IMG/VR virus record: IMGVR_UViG_3300042465_001424
Location: 1-52,946 of that record
Origin: a virus
Direction: 5' to 3' (one strand)
DNA: 52,946 nt
The translations under genes were made by a program, and so were the position numbers. This document shows, one piece after another, positions 26,136 to 36,400 of the stretch (position 1 is its first letter; each line of letters begins with the position of its first letter). The notes under the pieces are model-generated. The model worked only from the letters and a program-made list of their open reading frames with translations, ran no database searches and had not been told where the DNA came from.

Positions 26136-27686
26136 ATGGCTGCAATATTAGAATTAAAATACTTTAACTCTTTTTGGTTAAAGAAACTCGATACAATAGT
26201 AGAGGTAGAAAATACTAAAGGTATTTTAGACGTTGCGGCTAGTGGTACAACTATAGTCTTGACTGAGGATAATGTAAACATAGGGGTAGGGCAAACTGTT
26301 TCTTGGGTTGTCCCCGCTCCGTTGCCAAATCCATTCCCAACAGTTTATAAAAAAATTAACGATCATGAATTTATATTAAGTGAATCAGTAACAATTGATG
26401 ATGCCACAGAATTATCATTCGGTCCAATACAAGATTTTACATACATACCTGCTGCATATGAACCGGGATTAACAGATTGGTATATAGAAGAAGCTAGAAT
26501 ACGCGGGGGATACAATAATACAAACGTAGATCTTGGTGTTAAAGCTTATATTGTTGAAGATAATATTAATCAGCAGCATAGAAAAAGTTCTTTAATATAT
26601 TCCGGAGTATTTAATTCTAGAACTGGAGTAAACAATACAAATCAATTTTCAGTTGGTGAAGATATAACTAGAAGTGTAGATCCATCTGTTGGATCAATAC
26701 AAAAATTATATGCTGAAGACACAAACTTAATTATATTCCAAGAAGCTAAAGTCAGTAGAGCATTGATTGATAAAGATGCAATTTATTCAGCGGAGGGTCA
26801 AGCGATGACTACTTCCGGCGCAATGGTTATTGGTCAAATTCAACAGTATGCTGGTAATTATGGTATAAGCACTAATCCGGAAAGCTTTGCTGTTTATGGG
26901 TATAGAAAATATTTTGTAGATAAAAACCAAGGTTCTGTATTAAGATTATCCCAAGATGGTATAACTGAAATATCAGCATATGGAATGTTAGATTACTTTA
27001 GAGATAATTTATCATCAATTGGTAGTTCTGGTAGTGTAGTTGGTGGATGGGATATGTATAACAAGCAATATGTTTTATCATTGCAACCGCCTAATACAGT
27101 GGAATATCAAACATTGTCATTTGATGAAGATTGTACAGGTTGGACAAGTAGATTTTCATTTAAACCGGATTTATCAGGAAGTTTAAGAAATAACTTTTAT
27201 ACTTTTAAACAAGGTAATATATGGAAACATTATGCTGATCCAGCTACAACCGGTATAAACTATTGCCAATTTTATGATAATCCAATACCATATGACGCAA
27301 CAGTTACTTTAATATTTAATCCTGAGGTTTCAATGTCTAAAAACTTTAATACATTGAATTACGAAGGATCCTCGGGATGGGCCTTAACAGAGTTGTATTC
27401 AAATTCTGATATAGCCACCCAAATCTTTAAATCATCAAATGCATTGACGTTAGCGGAAATAGAAAATCAATTGTTTACAAACAATTTCAAAAGAAAAGAA
27501 AACAAATATTTTGGTACTATTATAAATATAACCCCTCCAACATATGGTGAAGTTATTTATGGTAATTCAATGAATGGAATAAAAGGGTTTTACTCTACAG
27601 TTAAAATGGTGTTTGTAAATCCTTTAACGCCAACCGCTGCAGAATTATATTCTGTATCATCAAATTATGTAATGTCTTCATATTAA
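26136..27686 (+). CDS. Second tail stabilisation-type protein
   Basis: 516 residues, beta-rich, Asn/Tyr/Gly-rich. The region 'ESFAVYGYRKYFVDKNQGSVLRLSQDGITEISAYGMLDYFRD' resembles podovirus tail-nozzle or stabilisation proteins by memory. It lies between the 1739-residue gene and the cupin gene, and probably builds the tail tip with them. The C-terminus ends in a Gly/Ser/Tyr-rich strand segment. No catalytic motif. Confidence 0.55.
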   Translation: MAAILELKYFNSFWLKKLDTIVEVENTKGILDVAASGTTIVLTEDNVNIGVGQTVSWVVPAPLPNPFPTVYKKINDHEFILSESVTIDDATELSFGPIQDFTYIPAAYEPGLTDWYIEEARIRGGYNNTNVDLGVKAYIVEDNINQQHRKSSLIYSGVFNSRTGVNNTNQFSVGEDITRSVDPSVGSIQKLYAEDTNLIIFQEAKVSRALIDKDAIYSAEGQAMTTSGAMVIGQIQQYAGNYGISTNPESFAVYGYRKYFVDKNQGSVLRLSQDGITEISAYGMLDYFRDNLSSIGSSGSVVGGWDMYNKQYVLSLQPPNTVEYQTLSFDEDCTGWTSRFSFKPDLSGSLRNNFYTFKQGNIWKHYADPATTGINYCQFYDNPIPYDATVTLIFNPEVSMSKNFNTLNYEGSSGWALTELYSNSDIATQIFKSSNALTLAEIENQLFTNNFKRKENKYFGTIINITPPTYGEVIYGNSMNGIKGFYSTVKMVFVNPLTPTAAELYSVSSNYVMSSY

Positions 27687-27691
27687 ATTAA

Positions 27692-28162
27692 ATGGATAAA
27701 CTAGAGGTATACAAGGAGCATCGTATAATAAGCAAAGACTTTATTAATAAGGTTGAAACATTAGAAAACGCAATGCTTGCTAGTGACGATGTTAGAATCG
27801 CTAAAGGTAATTCCGATATGTTTCCATTAAAGCATTCATTTTCAGAAGGAGTATACATACGTGAAATGTTTATGCCACAAGGAGGATTAGTAATTGGTAA
27901 ATTATACAAAATATCACACACGTGGTTTTTGTTATCTGGGGAACTCGAGGTTGCAACAGATGAAGGAACTGAGTATTATATAGGCCCTTGTTACGTTAAC
28001 GCGCCAGAGGGGACAAAAAGGGTGTTACACGCGGTATCAGATGTAATATTTGTCAATGTATACCCTAATCCCGAAAATATAACAGATACAGATAAATTAG
28101 AGGAGATATTAACATGCTCCTCATATAAAGAATACGAAGAATATAAATTTTTAAAAGAATAG
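27692..28162 (+). CDS. Cupin-fold protein
   Basis: 156 residues. The central strands 'VIGKLYKISHTWFLLSGELEVATDEGTEYYIGPCYVNAPEGTKRVLHA' follow the small-barrel pattern of cupins. The usual metal-binding His/Glu set is reduced to isolated His residues, so it may be structural, not enzymatic. Similar cupins occur among tail genes of Bacteroidota phages. It starts 6 nt after the tail gene and ends 4 nt before the next gene. Confidence 0.6.
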   Translation: MDKLEVYKEHRIISKDFINKVETLENAMLASDDVRIAKGNSDMFPLKHSFSEGVYIREMFMPQGGLVIGKLYKISHTWFLLSGELEVATDEGTEYYIGPCYVNAPEGTKRVLHAVSDVIFVNVYPNPENITDTDKLEEILTCSSYKEYEEYKFLKE

Positions 28163-28165
28163 CCT

Positions 28166-28915
28166 ATGTCAATGGTAGTAGCCGGATGTATTGGAGCAGC
28201 CGGAAGTATAGTTAGTGGAATTATAGGAATGGGAGCTTCTAAATCAGCAGCAAGAGCAGCCGCGAGAGAAAAAGCAAGATTACAAAAACAATTAGATAGT
28301 TTGGAGAATAGTCGCCAAGCTGTTATAAACCCATATGCAGACTTCAAGGATATTAGTGGTTTAGCAACAAACCTATCTGGCATGATTTCTAATCCTTATG
28401 CAAACTTAGGTGTAGCTACTCAAGCATCAAAATTTGAAGCTGAGCAAATAGATATGTCTTTGGCAAATACATTAGATACATTAAAAGAAACCGGAGCAAG
28501 CGCTGGTGGAGCAACTGCTTTAGCTCAAGCGGCTTTAAAATCTAAACAAGGTATTTCTGCTAATATTGAACAACAAGAGGCTTCTAATGAAAAATTAAGA
28601 GCTCAAGGGGAGCAACAAATGGAGCAAATGCAAATGGCAGAGGCTCAAAGAATTCAAGGCATACAGTTATCTGAAGGCCAAAGAATGCAACAAGCTGGAG
28701 CCGCTGGTAAACAATTTATGTTTGGAGCTACGGAAAATAGAGAGCAACAAAAAATTGAAAGAGTTGCTGGTCAATTAGGCGGAGCCGCTGCTCAAGAGGG
28801 ACAAGCTAATACTAATTATATGGGAGCATTGACAGGCATGATAGGAGGGGTTACCTCTATGGCAAGTTCTTATATGGGAGCTAAAGGCACAGCCGCTTCT
28901 GGAAAAGTAGGATAA
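28166..28915 (+). CDS. Internal virion protein, Gly/Ala/Gln-rich
   Basis: 249 residues. Gly/Ala-rich hydrophobic stretches lie at both ends (VVAGCIGAAGSIVSGIIGMG; MGALTGMIGGVTSMASSYMG) with a long Gln/Glu/Arg-rich helix between them (QEASNEKLRAQGEQQMEQMQMAEAQRI). This resembles the small ejected channel proteins such as T7 gp14, and it is the first of three likely ejectosome genes. It could insert in the host membrane during genome delivery. Function inferred from composition and order. Confidence 0.6.
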   Translation: MSMVVAGCIGAAGSIVSGIIGMGASKSAARAAAREKARLQKQLDSLENSRQAVINPYADFKDISGLATNLSGMISNPYANLGVATQASKFEAEQIDMSLANTLDTLKETGASAGGATALAQAALKSKQGISANIEQQEASNEKLRAQGEQQMEQMQMAEAQRIQGIQLSEGQRMQQAGAAGKQFMFGATENREQQKIERVAGQLGGAAAQEGQANTNYMGALTGMIGGVTSMASSYMGAKGTAASGKVG

Positions 28916-28943
28916 ATAAGATCAAACATAATAAATATAATAT

Positions 28944-30395
28944 ATGAGTGCATATACAAATCCTGAAACATACATTGATACCCAATCCGCTCAACATTTG
29001 CAAAATCTACAGTCTACTATAGCTGGATCATTTGCAAAAGTAGCAGAGTCTTATGCGTCAAGGCAACAAATGTTAAAAAAAGAAAAAGAAGAAAATCAAA
29101 AAATATTGAAGGCTAACGATATGAAAGCCCAAGAATATTCGTTTTCTTTATATACTGATTTAGCAAAAACTGGGGAGGGAGATAAGTCTATTGATTGGGC
29201 AAAAACATTTAATCCATTAATAGAAGAATCTGTTACTTTACGTTCAGGTTTATTGAATGGGACATTACCGGATAAGCAGACAGCGGTAAAAAGGTTGGCG
29301 CAAATACAAGCGTCAGTTGACGGAGTAACTGGTAGCTTGGCTAATTTATCAGCAGCTGGCACTACATATAAAGATGCATTAGTTAAAGGGATAAGTGCTC
29401 AGGGTGGATTATCTTCTTGGAATGATCCTAAAGTTGCATCGGCATTAGATGTATTAACTCAGAGAGTGCCCGGGAATAAAGAACCATTTTTTAAAGATAA
29501 TGACCCATCAAAATTAATGTGGAGGGTTACGGATGACAAAGGAGGATTATTATATGAGTTCGATGCTTCCCAACTGGATAAAATATCTAAAGGACAGGGG
29601 TTAATAAAAACAATACCAAATCAAATAGAAGCATTTGATACTTTAAAGACTACTAATACTGGTATATTTGGAACTACGCAATCTAAAGTTGGTGGCAAAG
29701 AAGTAACAATACCTAATGGACAAGTTAATCCTGAGTTTTTAAAACCAGATCAAAAAGAAGTTGTTGTAATGCAAAGTGAAGGCAAGAAGATAACTAAGAT
29801 GGTTCAAGAAGTTGATTTAGATATGGTTCGTAGGGATGGTAATTTAAATACAACTTTACAAGCGCAGGCTGAAGGATTACTTGCTGATCAAACCTCTGCT
29901 ATAGATTTTTACAATGATATAATTAGTGATGATAAAGGATTATACAAAGGTACTGGTTTTAATTTTGATCCTAGACAGCCTTTAGACGATGCTGGTAAAA
30001 AGAAATTTATAGATGATTATAAAGAATATTTTATACAAACTCAAGTTACTAAAACGCAAGATGTAATTAAACCCGGCGAAGATACATTTACAACCACTTA
30101 TGAAACGCCAAAACCTAGCAAAGCAAAAGGAGCGGCGGGAGCAAAAGAAACGGCTGCACAAATTAGTCAAAAAACATTAGATCAAAAAGTTAAAGATCTT
30201 ATTAGCACAGGAAAAGGAGCTGTTATTGGTAAAGGCGGAAGAACGCTTACTAAATTAGATGGCAAATGGTCTGTAATAGGAAGTGATGGATTACCTGTCG
30301 CAGGTTCTGAAAATATAACAAATCCTACAGTATTAGCAACTTTCTTAGGAGGTAGTGCTAAAAAGAAGGCATCGAAAAAAGTTGAATTACCTTAA
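28944..30395 (+). CDS. Internal virion protein of unknown fold
   Basis: 483 residues, mainly helical at the N-terminus (QSAQHLQNLQSTIAGSFAKVAESYASRQQML), polar throughout, with a Lys/Ala-rich linker near 390-410. It lies between the Gly/Ala-rich protein and the 2553-residue gene, the same place as T7 gp15 relative to gp14 and gp16. A role in DNA ejection is likely by analogy. Confidence 0.55.
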   Translation: MSAYTNPETYIDTQSAQHLQNLQSTIAGSFAKVAESYASRQQMLKKEKEENQKILKANDMKAQEYSFSLYTDLAKTGEGDKSIDWAKTFNPLIEESVTLRSGLLNGTLPDKQTAVKRLAQIQASVDGVTGSLANLSAAGTTYKDALVKGISAQGGLSSWNDPKVASALDVLTQRVPGNKEPFFKDNDPSKLMWRVTDDKGGLLYEFDASQLDKISKGQGLIKTIPNQIEAFDTLKTTNTGIFGTTQSKVGGKEVTIPNGQVNPEFLKPDQKEVVVMQSEGKKITKMVQEVDLDMVRRDGNLNTTLQAQAEGLLADQTSAIDFYNDIISDDKGLYKGTGFNFDPRQPLDDAGKKKFIDDYKEYFIQTQVTKTQDVIKPGEDTFTTTYETPKPSKAKGAAGAKETAAQISQKTLDQKVKDLISTGKGAVIGKGGRTLTKLDGKWSVIGSDGLPVAGSENITNPTVLATFLGGSAKKKASKKVELP

Positions 30396-30413
30396 TTAAA
30401 AATATAATAAAAT

Positions 30414-33400
30414 ATGCCTATATATACTTATAATGGAGCAATGTTTACGGAAGAAGAAGTAATTAGTAAAGCAGAAGCAAAAGGGCTTGATCTGGAAGCT
30501 TATATTAATAAATTTGGTATAACTAAAGAGGAAGATGAAACCGTTGAGGAGCCGGGAAAGCCAAAACCTGTTGCAAAAAAGGGTGCGCCTGCAACAGCAA
30601 AAGGTACGGCGTCCAAATTGGTAAAACCTTCATCGGAGTTAAAATCTGATATATGGGGAGAAGACAGATCTAAACCTGAATTTTTACAAGAAATACAAAA
30701 AGTATCTCAACCCGATATAAAGTTTCCAAAACCTGTTAGTGTTAAAAAACCAAAACAAGAATTAAAATCTATATCTGAATACCAATCAAAAGTAAAAAAA
30801 GAAGAAGAAAGCGGGTTTTCTAATTTTCTTAAAGAATCATTTGATTCCGGAATTTCTACAATTGTGCAATCTGTTTATAAAGCTCCTGAGTTTTTATATG
30901 ATGCCACTGCTGCATTTATTACAGATCCTATTGCTAATTTAGCAAATGATATTATAGGGGTTGAAAGACAAGATTCTTCTTCGGAAAAAATAATGGAAAC
31001 ATTCGGAATTAAAAACATTCCGGCAGATATTTTACAAAAAAGAATTAAGGAATCAAATAAAATAATACAAGATTATAGTGCTAAAAACGGGGTTGATCCT
31101 TTAACTGCTATAGAGAATGGAAACTATTTAGGAGCAGCAAAACTAGTTGCAGGCGGAACAATTCAATCAGTTCCTATGATGGCGGCAGCTATGTTTAGTG
31201 GTGGAAGTTCAACTGCATTAGCTGGAATATCTGCATCTACAGCAATTTCAAAAGCGGAACAATTAAAAATAGAACAACCTGAAATGGACGTTCAAACTAG
31301 AACTATAAATGCCGCGGCGTCTGGATTGCTGGAAGGATATTTAGGCAATTTATTTACAGGTGCTTCTGGAGCAGTTGTAAAAAGAATATTAACTGATAAA
31401 GGAACTAAAGAAGGGGCAAAAGTTATTTCTAATGGCTTAATGAGTACATTAGAAAAAGCCATTGAAAAAAACCCAATGATTGGTGTACTTGGCGAGGTTG
31501 CTGAAGAAAGTAGTGTTGAATTAGGCAATCAATTAAATGATATAAATTCTGGAATTAGAAAAGAATTAGATTATAGATCAATTACTAATGCCGGTATTAT
31601 TGCAACAGGAATGGCTGGTACAAATACTGTGCCTGTATATGGGGCAAAAGGTTATATGAAAATGGCTGAATATAATCAAGTAAAAGCCATAAACAAAGAA
31701 ATTAATACCTTAACAAATCAATTATCTAATCCTTATATTAATGATTCAGATAAAAAAATAATTTCATCGCGAGTTAATAGACTTGTTGATGAGAATAAAA
31801 CTATTGTAGGAACTAGTCTGGAAAAAATTAAAGCATTACCTGAAAATATAAAAACAGAAATAAATACTATTAATGCAGATTTAGATGATATTAAAAGTAA
31901 ATATTTAGACTTAGCAGACAATGACGCCATACCGTTGGATGTTAAAGCAGCAATGGGTGAAGAATTAAAACTTCAAGGTAAACAATTATATGATAGAAAA
32001 AATAGTATCATTGAAGGTAATTATATATATGAAGACTTTAATAAATTACCAACTGAAGAACAAATTAGAATTAAAGATGTAGCAACTCAAAACTTAGTAG
32101 CAGATTCTGAATTAACTGGTAAACCAAAAACTAGTTTTGCCGATGAAGAAATAAATAAAGAAGCCGTAACTATATATAATAATGAAGTAAAAGCAAAAGA
32201 TTTTGTTTCTGATGTAGAAAAAACAAAAGTTGCTATACAAGCTATTGGTCTTGGTGAAGATGTAGAAATGCCTGAATTAAATTCTGCTAATGATGTTATT
32301 AATTATCTATCAACTAATACTACATTAGACAAGAATACTATAGAAGACGTTGCAGATTCTTATGGTGCATTTATTCCTTTGCCAAATGGTAAAGAAGTAT
32401 TAATTATAAATAAAGAAGCTGCTAACATGGATCAGGTGGTTACAACCGGTCAACATGAATTTTTACATAAACTTATATACAAGGCGGTAAAAGATAATAC
32501 AGATTTACAAAAACAAATAGGGTCTCAATTATATAATCACATTGAGAACTATATTGGTACAGAAGAATTTAATAATACTGAATTTAAAAGTAGATACGAT
32601 GCTTATAAGAATGATTTTGAAAATACTAAATTAGAATTAGATAGTAAAGTAACTAAAGCTAAAGACTTTTTTAATAAAGGACTTATAACTCAAGAAAGAT
32701 ACGACCAAGCCGTAACAGACGCGGATAATGCAACCGCTAAAGCTGAAGGTAAATATCTAGAAGAAACATTGCCATTATTGTCTGAATCATTATCAAAAGG
32801 AGACATAAAATATAATGAAACATTCTTTACTAAAATAGGTGATATATTACGTAGAGTATTCCAAAAATATGGACTAAGCAAAGTAAAGTTTAATACGGGT
32901 AAAGATGTGTTTGATTTTGTTAGAGACTATAATAAAAGTTTTGAAAAAGGTCAATTTACTAAAGCGTTTAAGGCGTTAGCGAAAGAAGGCGTTTATAAAG
33001 GATCTATAGCAAAAGGTAACATTCCAGCAAAGCCAACCGCCAAACCAGAAGTTAAATTATCTAAAATACAAATTGATAAACTTAAACAAGATTTAGTTGA
33101 TTTAGAAGATGAATACGACGAAGGCTACGGAGATATTGATGAGGAAGAATATAAGAATAGAAAAGCCAATATAGAAGGTAAACTTAAAACGGCCGTTAAA
33201 TTAGAAGAAAAAGGTGTTCCTGTTAAGGAAGTGAAAAAAGAAGTAACTGAAGAAGATGAGGTTAAAGAAATAATAAAAAATGCTCGTGGTTCAATATCTT
33301 CAGATAAAGTACAACAAATATATGAATCTAAAGGCGTAAATGGTTCAGCAGAAATAATAAGACTATTTGAGCCTATAACTAAAAAGATTGTTGACAAGCG

Positions 33401-36400
33401 TAGAGATGCTCCGGGTTTTGATAGAGAATTATTAACTGACGAGATAAATACAGGAGTTGGTGGAATTTTAGATTTAATAACTAAATATAAACCTGAATCT
33501 GGTATACCATTAGCTGCTTATATAAATAAGTATTTGCCAGTTAGAGCAATTGCTACTTCAAAAAGAATATTAGATCAACAATTTAATAAGGACGCATCGG
33601 AAGAAAAGGGGCTAATAGCAACTGAGACAGCTGATCAAAACTTTATTGAAACAACAAAAGAAAAACCAAAGTATAAGAATGCATTAGAGTCAAAAGTTTT
33701 TGAACCGGAAGTCTTAAAAACTATAAACGATAAGATATTAACAGTAGTTAGAACTTTAAAATCTAAAATTGATGAGCCTATTTCATTGAATAAAACTATT
33801 ACCCCATTAATTGCTGAAATTAGAGACGAAATTGGTAAGCAAGTTGATATTGATGTTAAAACCGCAATGGGCGGCAAAAAAGACAATCAATTAAAAAATT
33901 GGATGTTAAAGAACAAAAAATATGTTCTTGAAAATATGACTACTACTTGGTTAATGGGTAAAGATGGTCAAGGAGGAATGCCGATTGCGGTTCAAAAACA
34001 AATTGACGGAAGATGGGTTAATTTTCCTGAATGGGCTGGTAAAAAAATTGATAGAGAAAAAACAACTACAGATCAAGCTGGTAGAACTTCTGGCGCTGAA
34101 TTAACTAGAAGATTGCCAAGTGTTAATAATAATATATCTGATGCTGATTACTTAGAACAAGTAATAGGGACTGATGGTAATCCTTTACGTGGCAGAAAAG
34201 AATCATTAGCAAAAGCAATAGCTGAAGAATCGACATTTGATATTATTAATGATGATTTGCAAAATGATGGGCCTATTTCAGAAGCTTTAATAAAGAATCA
34301 GGAAAGACTTGGGGTTCAATTAACAAACAATATTACTAATGAATTTGCAAAGCAAACAGAAAGAGGTAACATTAAATTCTCTAAATCTTTAATAAAAGGA
34401 ATATCTATATCTCAAGATAAGTTAGGCAAAGATATATTCAACGCTAAAACAATTGAAGATGAAGCAAAGGTAATAAGTAAATGGATTGCCAGCGATGGTA
34501 GATCATTAAGAACTTTTGCAGCCATGATTGGTAAACAATTAAGCAAATTAAAAACTAATAAAGGGTTATTTGAAAATATAATATTACCAACAATAAAAAC
34601 TTATTCAAAGTTTGAAGGGTTAGTTGGTAAAGACTCTTATAGATTAGGAGAGGTTTCAAGAGGTATATCTATATTCTTTGGGGAAGAAAAAGTGCCTTTA
34701 TGGAAAGACATTGATGAGATAAAAAATAATTGGGGAAGAAGCGCTCCTATAATGGAGAAGGAAGCAATAAGCGCAAATGATCAATTGTTTGATATAATTA
34801 ATTACTTTAAAAATAACAATTATTCCAATGAAGATTTTGAAGGGTATTTACAATTTTTACGAAAAGATCAAAGAGGCTTAATACGAAAACTTTCAAAACC
34901 GGGTATTGCTGTTATAGGTTTAAATAAAAAACAAAAGCCATACTTAGAGCATAATATGCCGGTACAAAATATTGTTGAAAAAATTCTTGATTTTTATGAC
35001 AATAAAATTACAGAAGATCAATTAAGAGAATTTATTGATAAAGGAAAAGTAAACCTTATTCCAGATGAATTAAATAAACTTTTACCAAATTATGAAGTTG
35101 ATAAAAACAGAATGGAAGACCCAACTGTTTTATTATATTTACAAAATTTATTAGATAAAGGTTTATCTATTTATAATATAAAAGCGGAATATGGATCTAA
35201 AGCTAACTTCAATGCGTTAGTTAAAATTGCTCAATCAAAAGTAAATTCAAAAGAAAATTTACAAAATATATATAATACTATTGCAATAGAAAATTCTTTA
35301 GATGTTAAAAAATCTATTAACCCAAAAGGTATTTCGGTATTTGATTTCGATGACACCGTTGGCATGACTAAAAGTAACGTGTTATACGCGATGCCAGATG
35401 GCACTTTTGGTAAATTAAATGCGGAAGAATTTGCAAAAGAAGGTTCTAATATGCTACAAGAAGGAGCTATATTTGATTTCTCTGAATTTAGCAAAGTTGT
35501 TAATGGCAAACCAGGTCCAATGGTTGAAAAGATGAAGAAGATGATTGGCAAGTTTGGTCCTGAAAACTTCTTTATACTCACGGCTCGCCCTGCTAATGCC
35601 GCGGGTCCAATACATGAGTTTTTATCTTCTATTGGTATTGATATACCTTTAGAAAATATAACTGGCTTAGGAAGCAGTTTAGCGCAATCAAAAGCAGATT
35701 GGATGACAGCGAAAGCAGCAGAAGGATATAATGATTTTTACTTTTCCGACGATGCAATCCAGAATGTTGATGCTGTTAGAAATGCTTTAAACGTTCTTGA
35801 CGTTAAATCAAAAATACAGCAAGCTAAAATTAAATTTAGTAAAACTATATCGCCTGAATTCAATAAGATTATTGAGGAGAATAAAGGTATGGAGCACTAT
35901 AAAGTGTTCTCGGATATTGTTGCAAGAAGAAGAGGTAAGTCTAAAAACAAGTTTGATTTTTATGTTCCACCATCTGCTGCTGATTTTGAATTATTATTGT
36001 ATAACTTCTTAGGTAAAGGTGAACGTGGAGAAGAACATCAAAAATTCTTTAACGAAGCATTACTTAAACCGTATGCAAATGGTAATGATTTGATGGATGC
36101 GGCAAGACAATCTATTAAGAAAGATTATAAAGCATTGTTAGATTCATTCCCAGACATACGTAAGAAAATGGAAACATTAACTCCAGACGGAGATTATACT
36201 TACGATCAAGCAATACGTATTGCAATGTGGAACGAAGAAGGCGTTGAAATACCTGGTATATCCGAAAGAGATTCAAGAAAATTAACAGATTTGGTAAACA
36301 ATGATCCTGAGCTAGCTGCGTTCAAACAAGGCTTAATAGTTACTGGCAGACAAGGTAAAGGATGGATTAACCCTACTGAATACTGGGACGCAAATACTAT

